Shown piece after piece: positions 57,935-64,000 of a DNA stretch of 64,000 nucleotides. Source of the stretch: an uncultured bacterium (lineage in GTDB: Bacteria; Bacillota; Clostridia; Oscillospirales; Oscillospiraceae); assembly GCA_945873205.1 (NCBI GenBank), contig CAMCCC010000005.1, forward strand, positions 44,822 to 108,821. The letters run 5' to 3'. A program made the translations under genes and the position numbers. The notes under the pieces are model-generated. The model saw nothing but the letters and a program-made list of their open reading frames with translations, was not told the origin of the DNA and made no database searches. The stretch's first letter is position 1; each line of letters opens with the position of its first letter.

Positions 57935-59260
57935 ATGAACAACAAGAAAATTGCTTCGGTCATTGCGGTCGTACTGTGTGTGATGATGCTGGCATCCCTG
58001 GTGCTCAGCGTGATCCCGGTAAGCGCCTATGCCGACGAGCTGGATGATCTGAAGTCCCAGAAGGCCAGCCTTTCCAGCCAGGTGAAGGAGTGTCAGCAGC
58101 GGCTGGAGCAGCTGAAGGAACAGCAGGCAAATGTGCTGGAGCAGAAGGCGGCCCTGGACGAGCAGATCCGCCTGGCCAACGAACAGCTGACCCTGGTGGC
58201 GGAAGAAATCGATGAGTATAACAAGCTCATTGAGGAAAAGGCCGAAGAAGTGGAAGCGGCCAGAACCAAGGAAGAACGGCAGCTGGCCCGCTATCAGACC
58301 AGAGTAAGAGCCATGGAGGAAAGCGGCGGCTTTAATATCCTGGCGCTGATCGTCAACTCCCAGAACTTCTCGGAACTGCTGACCGCCATGGACGACATGG
58401 GCGAGATCATGGAGAGCGACAGGGCCCTGCAGGACTCCTACATAGAAGCCCGGGAAGAGACCGAGGCCGTCAAGGCGGAATACGAGGCGGAAAAGGCCGA
58501 GTATGAAGCCGCGCAGAAGGAACTGGAGGAAGAACGGACCGAGCTGGGCCGCCAGATCCAGGAAAACGCCAAGGAACTGGAGGACCTTCAGGAGGAAATC
58601 GAGAAGGCCATCCAGGAATATGAAGCGGCGGAGGCGGCAGAGGCCAATGCGGCAGCTGCCATCGCCAACATGATCGCCGAGTACCAGCGGAAGAAAGCCC
58701 AGGAGGCGGCCCAGAATGCCGGCCTTGCCGACCAGATGCAGCAGGCCAATGAGGAAGCGGCGGCCAATGGCGAGGAACCGCCCTACAGTGAAGAAAAAAT
58801 TCAGGACGCCATCAACAATGCCGGCGGCGGCAGCACCGTCAGCGGAAACGGCCTGATGTGGCCTGTGCCCTGCAGCACCCGGGTCACCAGCCGCTTCGGC
58901 ACCCGTACCGACCCCTTCACCGGCAAGACCGCTACCCACAACGGCATTGATATCGACGGCTTCAACAACGCCGGCAACATCATTGTTGCCGCTGCCTCCG
59001 GCACCGTGGTCACGGCCTCCTACGACGGGGCCTACGGCAACTATGTGGTGATCGATCACGGCGACATGACCACCCTGTATGCCCATATGTCCGGCATGGC
59101 TGTGACTGCCGGCAGCTGGGTGGAGCAGGGGCAGACCATCGGCTACCTGGGCGACACCGGCAGAGCCACCGGCGTGCATTGCCACTTTGAAGTCTTTGTA
59201 GGCGGAAGCAGAGTAGACCCGGCTTCCTATTTCTCCGGGCTTACCTATTACAACTGCTGA
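57935..59260 (+). CDS. M23-family murein hydrolase with coiled coil (PcsB/EnvC-like), copy 1
   Basis: The 441-residue secreted protein has a signal peptide (cut near SAYA, about residue 33). A long coiled coil rich in Glu, Gln and Ala covers about residues 36-255. The M23/LytM domain has its metal motifs HNGIDIDG (H-x3-D) and HCHFEV (HxH), so it should be a zinc endopeptidase cutting peptidoglycan cross-links. The coiled coil is the known FtsX-interacting type. AAAGGAG lies 6 bases before ATG 57935; a TTG start further upstream is unlikely. Its paralogue follows directly. Confidence 0.9.
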   Translation: MNNKKIASVIAVVLCVMMLASLVLSVIPVSAYADELDDLKSQKASLSSQVKECQQRLEQLKEQQANVLEQKAALDEQIRLANEQLTLVAEEIDEYNKLIEEKAEEVEAARTKEERQLARYQTRVRAMEESGGFNILALIVNSQNFSELLTAMDDMGEIMESDRALQDSYIEAREETEAVKAEYEAEKAEYEAAQKELEEERTELGRQIQENAKELEDLQEEIEKAIQEYEAAEAAEANAAAAIANMIAEYQRKKAQEAAQNAGLADQMQQANEEAAANGEEPPYSEEKIQDAINNAGGGSTVSGNGLMWPVPCSTRVTSRFGTRTDPFTGKTATHNGIDIDGFNNAGNIIVAAASGTVVTASYDGAYGNYVVIDHGDMTTLYAHMSGMAVTAGSWVEQGQTIGYLGDTGRATGVHCHFEVFVGGSRVDPASYFSGLTYYNC

Positions 59261-59287
59261 GCCTGTAGAACAGACAGGGATAAAGAT

Positions 59288-60547
59288 ATGAATAAGAGAA
59301 AGATTAGAGCAGCTGTGGCGCTGTGCCTGTCGGTACTGCTGATGGGTACGGCGGTCAGCGAGGCGTTCCCGGTCCCGGCCTATGCGGTGACCCAGAGCCA
59401 GATCGACGAGCTGAAAGCGCAGCGCAACGTCATCCGGGCCCAGCGCCAGGAAAAGCAGGCCATTGTGGAGGCCCTGGAGGCCGAGAAAGCCGACGTGGTG
59501 GCCCAGAAGCAGGCCATGGACGAGCGGAATATGTACACCCTCCAGCAGATCCAGCTGAACAACCAGGAGATCGAGCTTTACGACGAGATGATCGCCGAGA
59601 AGGCGGCGGAGCTGGAGGAAGCCCAGCGCCTGGAAAATGAACAGCTGGAGCGTTACCGGACCAGGGTCCGGGCCATGGAGGAAAACGGCGGCTATAATAT
59701 TCTGGCCATCATTTCCAAGTCCGACAGCTTTTCGGATATGCTCACCGCTATGGACGATGTGGGCGAGATCATGGAGAGCGACAGGCAGCTTGAGGATGCT
59801 TACATCGCTGCCAGAGAAAATACCGAGAGCGTCAAGGCCGATTATGAGGACACCCGCAGTGAGCTGGAGGAACTGAAGGCCCAGCTGAAGGCGGAGCAGG
59901 AGGAACTGGAGAAGGACATTGAAGAAGCCATCCAGATCATCCTGAACCTGGAAAACGACCTGGAGAACCGCCAGGCGGAGTATGACGCCATTATGGCGGC
60001 AGAGGACGCGGCCAACGCCACCATTGACAAGCTGGTGGCAGAGCTGGAGGCCCAGCGGGCAGCAGAGGCGGCAGCAGCCGCAGCGGCGGCCGGCGGCAGC
60101 GGCGGCGGCGGAAGCGCCAATGCCAGCGGCAGCTTTATGTGGCCGGTGGCTTCCTATGTATATGTGTCCAGCCGCTTCGGACTGCGTGTCCACCCCATCA
60201 CCGGGCAGAAAAAGAGCCACACCGGCATTGATATTGCCTCCAACCAGGGGACGGCAGTCTACGCCTCCGACGGCGGCAGCGTGACCCTGGCCGGATGGAA
60301 CGGCGGCTACGGCAACTGCATTATGATCGACCATGGCAACGGCTATGTGACGCTGTACGGCCATCTGAGCTCCATCTCCGTATCTGTGGGACAGACCGTC
60401 TCTCAGGGAACTACCATCGGCGCGGTGGGCAGCACCGGCAACTCCACCGGGCCCCATCTGCACTTTGAGGTGCTGAAAAACGGGACCCGCATTGACCCGG
60501 AGCAGTTCTTCAGCGGCCTGACCATTTCCGCAGACGCGGGCGTCTGA
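59288..60547 (+). CDS. M23-family murein hydrolase with coiled coil (PcsB/EnvC-like), copy 2
   Basis: The 419-residue protein has the same layout as its neighbour: signal peptide, long coiled coil (about 38-265), Gly/Ser-rich hinge (GGSGGGGSA) and a C-terminal M23 domain. The metal motifs are present: HTGIDIAS and HLHFEV. It is 27 bases downstream of copy 1, with an identical operon direction. The two share the phrases RVRAMEE, GYNILA or GFNILA, and LLTAMDD, so they are tandem duplicates that diverged. A hairpin without a T run (60572-60598) follows before the S41 gene. Confidence 0.9.
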   Translation: MNKRKIRAAVALCLSVLLMGTAVSEAFPVPAYAVTQSQIDELKAQRNVIRAQRQEKQAIVEALEAEKADVVAQKQAMDERNMYTLQQIQLNNQEIELYDEMIAEKAAELEEAQRLENEQLERYRTRVRAMEENGGYNILAIISKSDSFSDMLTAMDDVGEIMESDRQLEDAYIAARENTESVKADYEDTRSELEELKAQLKAEQEELEKDIEEAIQIILNLENDLENRQAEYDAIMAAEDAANATIDKLVAELEAQRAAEAAAAAAAAGGSGGGGSANASGSFMWPVASYVYVSSRFGLRVHPITGQKKSHTGIDIASNQGTAVYASDGGSVTLAGWNGGYGNCIMIDHGNGYVTLYGHLSSISVSVGQTVSQGTTIGAVGSTGNSTGPHLHFEVLKNGTRIDPEQFFSGLTISADAGV

Positions 60548-60627
60548 AAAAAGAATCAAACCAAGCCCCGCCGGACAGCCTTTATTGGCTGTCCGGCAAA
60601 CGGCTGTAAATACAGAGGAGGTTTTGG

Positions 60628-61884
60628 ATGCAGAGTTTAGGAAACCGCTTGCTGAGCGCGATAGCCCAGTTCTTTTCGGCAATCTTCAATATAAGGATCA
60701 GGCTGAAATTCGTACTGATTGCTTTCATCCTGATTATCAGCGGCGCCGTGGCGTATACTTACTATACCATGCTGGACAACGTGGGCGGCAAGGAGGATTA
60801 CGCCGAGGCCATGCGCTATATCGAGATCAAGGACGTGATCGATGAAAACTTCATCGACGAGGTGGACAGAACGGCCCTGGGGAACTACGCTGCTGCGGCC
60901 ATGGTCAGCGGCCTCAACGACCCCTGGAGCAAGTATATGTCCTCCGATGAGTACAAGACCTATCAGCTGTCCTCTGCCAACGAGTATCAGGATATCGGAA
61001 TCTCCATGCTCAAGGATGAAAACGGCGGCGGGTTTCAGGTCATCGGTGTGAACCCGTCCTCTCCGGCGGCCCTGGCGGGGCTTACCACCGGGATGTACAT
61101 CACCTCGGTTGACGACGAGGATATCACCAAATACACCCTGGAGGAGGCCCGCACGGCCATCCGCTCAAGGATGAACGGCAAGTTCACCCTGGGCTTCGGC
61201 CGGGGGCAGAGCCCCATCGAGGTGGACTGTTCCGCCGTCTATACCTCGGCGGTGAATGCCCGACTGGAGAAAACCGAAGCGGGCTATGTGCAGATCAGTA
61301 ACTTCGAGGCCGGCAGCAGCCAGGACGCCATCAACGCCATTGAAGATCTGCTGAACCAGGGGGCCATCGCCCTGTGCATCGACCTGCGCAACAACCCCGG
61401 CGGACTGCGCAGCGAGGTGGCTTCCTTCCTGGACTATCTGCTGCCCAACGGCGTGCTGTTTGCGGAGATGGACAAGAACGGCAAGCAGGAGGTGGTGCAG
61501 TCTGACGGGATGTGCATCCAGCTGCCCATGTGCGTGCTGGTGAACACGGGGACCTTCGCCGAGGCAGAGCTTTGCGCGGCGGTATTGCAGGAATACAACT
61601 GGGCCACCATCCTGGGAGAGGCCACCACCGGCAAGACCAGGACCCAGGAGACCATCACCCTCAGCGACGGCAGCGCCCTGCAGCTGTCTACCGGCACCTA
61701 CATCACCGGCAACGGCAATGACATCAGCCGCAACGGCGGTGTGGTGCCCGACGTGATCACCTACAACAGCGACGCTTCCGCCACGGGCACCACCCAGGGC
61801 ACCACCGGCGAGAGCACCGGCACCGCCAGCGTCTCCGCCGACCAGCAGCTGATGGCGGCGCTGACCCTGCTGAGTAAAAGTTGA
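60628..61884 (+). CDS. S41 (CtpA-like) PDZ protein lacking the catalytic Ser
   Basis: The 418-residue protein has one N-terminal membrane helix (about 28-47), a PDZ domain (about 115-190) and an S41 peptidase-type domain. The Lys of the catalytic dyad is present (Lys336 in TTGKTRTQ). The Ser position, normally in a VNxGSASASE motif, reads VNTGTFAEAE, placing Ala311 where Ser is expected. The 25-residue spacing from Ala311 to Lys336 equals the Ser-Lys spacing of known C-terminal processing proteases, which supports the alignment. It is therefore probably an inactive scaffold that binds C-termini through PDZ. It follows the M23 pair and precedes greA with its own promoter. Confidence 0.8.
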   Translation: MQSLGNRLLSAIAQFFSAIFNIRIRLKFVLIAFILIISGAVAYTYYTMLDNVGGKEDYAEAMRYIEIKDVIDENFIDEVDRTALGNYAAAAMVSGLNDPWSKYMSSDEYKTYQLSSANEYQDIGISMLKDENGGGFQVIGVNPSSPAALAGLTTGMYITSVDDEDITKYTLEEARTAIRSRMNGKFTLGFGRGQSPIEVDCSAVYTSAVNARLEKTEAGYVQISNFEAGSSQDAINAIEDLLNQGAIALCIDLRNNPGGLRSEVASFLDYLLPNGVLFAEMDKNGKQEVVQSDGMCIQLPMCVLVNTGTFAEAELCAAVLQEYNWATILGEATTGKTRTQETITLSDGSALQLSTGTYITGNGNDISRNGGVVPDVITYNSDASATGTTQGTTGESTGTASVSADQQLMAALTLLSKS

Positions 61885-61909
61885 CAGCACTGAAAAATAA
61901 GGATATAAT
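61881..61909 (+). promoter_or_regulatory. Consensus promoter for greA-lysS
   Basis: Perfect TTGACA (61881-61886), 17-base spacer, perfect TATAAT (61904-61909), starting at the end of the S41 gene. Confidence 0.92.
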
Positions 61910-61957
61910 GCCAAAATACAATAATTCTCCCATGACGGAGAAAAGGAGAGCGTAAAT

Positions 61958-62446
61958 ATGCCGAATTCCAACAGATTCAAAATGAGCCAGGAGCGCCTTG
62001 ACGCCATCAAGCAGGAGCTTTATGAGCTGGAAACCGTCCGCATGAAAGAGGTTGCCGAGCAGATCAAGGAAGCCCGCAGCTTCGGTGACCTGTCCGAGAA
62101 CAGCGAGTATGACGAGGCCAAGAACGAGCAGGGCAAGGTCTACTCCCGCATCGAGGAGCTGAAGGTACTGATCGAGAACGCGGAAATCGTGGACAATATC
62201 GATGCGGACGCACCCAAGGACACCGTTACCCTGGGCAGCATCGTGAAGGTCCGTGATGTGGCAGACGATTTCGAGGAGACCTATGAGATCGTGGGTTCCC
62301 AGGAAGCAAACCCCAGAGCAGGCCGTATTTCCGACGACTCTCCCGTGGGGCGCGGACTTCGCGGCCACCGGGCCGGCGAGACCGTCAGCATCATGGCACC
62401 GGCAGGGGAGCTGAAGTTCGAGATCATTTCTGTTGAGAATAAGTAA
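61958..62446 (+). CDS. greA: Transcription elongation factor GreA
   Basis: The 162-residue protein rescues stalled RNA polymerase by stimulating transcript cleavage. The N-terminal coiled coil has MSQERLDAIKQELYELETVR and GDLSENSEYDEAK, whose acidic tip residues (D, E, E) reach the polymerase active site. The C-terminal globular domain contains NPRAGRISDDSPVGRGLRGH. It is 28 bases before lysS and both use the consensus promoter. The arrangement greA-lysS is common in Firmicutes. Confidence 0.96.
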   Translation: MPNSNRFKMSQERLDAIKQELYELETVRMKEVAEQIKEARSFGDLSENSEYDEAKNEQGKVYSRIEELKVLIENAEIVDNIDADAPKDTVTLGSIVKVRDVADDFEETYEIVGSQEANPRAGRISDDSPVGRGLRGHRAGETVSIMAPAGELKFEIISVENK

Positions 62447-62474
62447 TCGATAGCGTGGGGGACAGAGGAAAAAT

Positions 62475-63983
62475 ATGAGCGAAGAAAAGAACGTGCAGCC
62501 TGCCCAGGAGCAGGAGCTGTCAGAAATTTTGCAGATCCGCCGGGACAAGCTTTCCGCCTTGCAGCAGGAGGGGAGAGACCCCTTCCAGCAGACCCGGTTT
62601 ATCCGCAGCGCCTGGAGCCAGGAAATCAAGGAGAACTATGACGCCTTTGACGGAAAGACCGTTTCCGTCTGCGGCCGCATCATGTCCAAGCGGGGTATGG
62701 GCAAGGCCATCTTCTGCCACATTCAGGACGGCAAGGGCCAGATTCAGCTTTACATCCGTTCCGACGCCGTCAGTGAGACGGAGTTTCTGGACTTCCGTAA
62801 GTATGACATCGGCGATATCGTCGGCGTCAGCGGCTATGTGTTCAAGACCAGGACGGAGGAGATCTCTGTCCATGTGCAGGCGGTGACGCTGCTGAGCAAG
62901 TCCCTGCGGCCCCTGCCGGAGAAATTCCACGGCATGACCAATACGGAGCTGAAGTACCGCCAGCGCTATGTGGACCTGATCGTCAATGAGGACAGCCGCC
63001 GCAACTTCATCATTCGCTCCCAGTTTGTCAGCTATGTGCGCCGCTTCCTGGAGAACCGGGGCTACATGGAAGTGGAGACCCCGGTGCTCAACACCATCTC
63101 CGGCGGCGCCACTGCCCGGCCCTTTATCACCCACCACAACACCCTGGACATTGATATGTACCTGCGCATCGCTACGGAGCTGAACCTGAAGCGGCTGATC
63201 GTGGGCGGCATTGAGCGGGTTTATGAGCTGGGCCGTATCTTCCGCAACGAGGGCATGGACACCCGGCACAACCCGGAGTTTACCACCGTGGAGCTGTACG
63301 AGGCCTATGCCGACTTCAACGACATGATGGACCTGTTTGAGGATCTGCTCTCCGGCGCAGCTATGGAGATTCTGGGTACTTATGATGTGCAGTGGCAGGG
63401 GCAGGAGGTTTCCCTGGCTCCCGGCTTCAAGCGCATGACCATGGCGGAAGCGGTGAAGGAATATGTGGGCATCGACTTCATGGCCATAACCGATGACGCG
63501 GAAGCCGTTGCCGCCGCAAAGGCAGCCGGCGTGGACATGGAAAAGGTGGAGCCCACCTGGGGCCACGCCCTCTATGAGTGCTTCGACCAGAAGGTGGAGG
63601 AGAAGCTGATCCAGCCCACCTTCATCACCATGCACCCGGTGGATGTGTCCCCCCTGGCCAAGCGCAGCCCCAAGGACCCCCGGCTGACGGAGCGCTTTGA
63701 GCTGTTCATTTGCAGCAGCGAGATGGGCAACGCCTTCTCCGAGCTGAATGACCCCATTGATCAGAAGCAGCGTTTCCAGAAACAGGTGGAGATGCGGGCC
63801 AAGGGCGACGACGAGGCCGGCATGATGGACGACGATTTCATCAACGCTCTGGAGTACGGTATGCCCCCCACCGGCGGTCTGGGCATCGGCATCGACCGCT
63901 GCGTCATGCTGCTTACCGGCAGCAGCTCCATCCGGGACGTGATTTTGTTCCCCACAATGAAGTCCTTACCGAACGACAAGTAA
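62475..63983 (+). CDS. lysS: Lysyl-tRNA synthetase, class II
   Basis: The 502-residue enzyme charges tRNA-Lys. The N-terminal OB-fold anticodon domain (about 55-150) is followed by the class II catalytic core. Motif 1 is [13 protein letters not shown], motif 2 is [19 protein letters not shown] and motif 3 is [16 protein letters not shown] (near residue 470). The length fits bacterial LysRS. It follows greA in one operon. No T-box leader is present, so expression should be constitutive. Confidence 0.97.
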   Translation: MSEEKNVQPAQEQELSEILQIRRDKLSALQQEGRDPFQQTRFIRSAWSQEIKENYDAFDGKTVSVCGRIMSKRGMGKAIFCHIQDGKGQIQLYIRSDAVSETEFLDFRKYDIGDIVGVSGYVFKTRTEEISVHVQAVTLLSKSLRPLPEKFHGMTNTELKYRQRYVDLIVNEDSRRNFIIRSQFVSYVRRFLENRGYMEVETPVLNTISGGATARPFITHHNTLDIDMYLRIATELNLKRLIVGGIERVYELGRIFRNEGMDTRHNPEFTTVELYEAYADFNDMMDLFEDLLSGAAMEILGTYDVQWQGQEVSLAPGFKRMTMAEAVKEYVGIDFMAITDDAEAVAAAKAAGVDMEKVEPTWGHALYECFDQKVEEKLIQPTFITMHPVDVSPLAKRSPKDPRLTERFELFICSSEMGNAFSELNDPIDQKQRFQKQVEMRAKGDDEAGMMDDDFINALEYGMPPTGGLGIGIDRCVMLLTGSSSIRDVILFPTMKSLPNDK

Positions 63984-64000
63984 GAAAACCCCAGTATTTA

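Noticed and set aside
57851..60682. A 943-codon minus-strand open frame across the M23 genes
   Set aside because: It spans two clear plus-strand genes with intact motifs, and its hydrophobic repeats come from the reversed coiled-coil codons.
1..64000. tRNA or rRNA genes
   Set aside because: No cloverleaf-like sequence with a GGTTCGA-type T loop and CCA end, and no conserved rRNA segment, was seen by eye; a covariance-model scan would be decisive.

Overview
The window is a 64-kb chromosomal stretch of a GC-rich, low-oxygen Clostridia-type bacterium, most likely in the Oscillospirales (Oscillospiraceae or Ruminococcaceae) of the gut. The inference rests on gene content: a CdaR-type regulator beside ftsEX and PcsB-like M23 proteins, DUF4364 with asnA, DUF4830, a small alarmone synthetase, 2-hydroxyacyl-CoA dehydratase-family subunits, and short GC-rich repeats with a CTCCCTC/GAGGGAG core that I associate with this group. 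No rRNA, tRNA, phage, transposase or CRISPR was seen. Genes are packed closely, with good GGAGG ribosome sites, many sigma-A promoters (TTGACA-17-TATAAT type) and intrinsic terminators.

Layout. 1-2.7 kb: end of an unknown gene, a catalytically stripped S24-fold protein, a PlsC acyltransferase with a FabG-like reductase, and a MazF toxin without an adjacent antitoxin. 2.7-8.3 kb: an unknown Pro/Glu-linker protein, pyrimidine-nucleoside phosphorylase, then hom-lysC-asd (aspartate to homoserine). 8.3-16.4 kb (minus strand): a lipoprotein, an SGNH-like membrane protein, an EF-G paralogue, a 921-residue protein that looks like a dead P-type ATPase with an acidic tail, and rlmB. 16.5-22.9 kb: a rhomboid-like protein with a zinc-ribbon tail, a DUF4097 lipoprotein, a GNAT enzyme, the bioY-birA operon with a BirA operator, an amidohydrolase and HtrA. 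23-30 kb: purC-purF, an ABC exporter and DAHP synthase. 30-34 kb: an M20 amidohydrolase with two membrane proteins, then an AraC/GyrI regulator.

34.3-43.6 kb is the most distinctive block. A minus-strand operon encodes an Fe-S/FAD oxidoreductase of 923 residues, a HypA-like metallochaperone, two 2-hydroxyacyl-CoA dehydratase/benzoyl-CoA reductase-family subunits and a 59-residue membrane protein. A TetR regulator is divergent to it, and a multi-pass membrane protein (DUF5692-like) with a divergent LysR regulator follows. No ATP-dependent activator gene is present, so this may be an uncharacterised anaerobic reductase.

43.6-54.2 kb: a broken small gene, an alarmone synthetase, an ion transporter, and a secreted protein with 15 heptapeptide repeats flanked by copies of the local repeat. 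Then come a possible sporulation-related protein, DUF4364-asnA-MBOAT-SGNH (the last two a likely polysaccharide O-acetylation pair) and a DUF4830 protein. 54.2-64 kb: an RsuA-type pseudouridine synthase, then a cell-envelope module (CdaR-like regulator, FtsE, FtsX, two tandem M23 hydrolases and an S41 protein whose catalytic serine is alanine), then greA and lysS.

Many proteins here keep an enzyme fold but appear to have lost the catalytic residues (S24, SGNH, P-type ATPase, rhomboid, S41). These calls come from reading motifs by eye and need structural or profile alignment to confirm.
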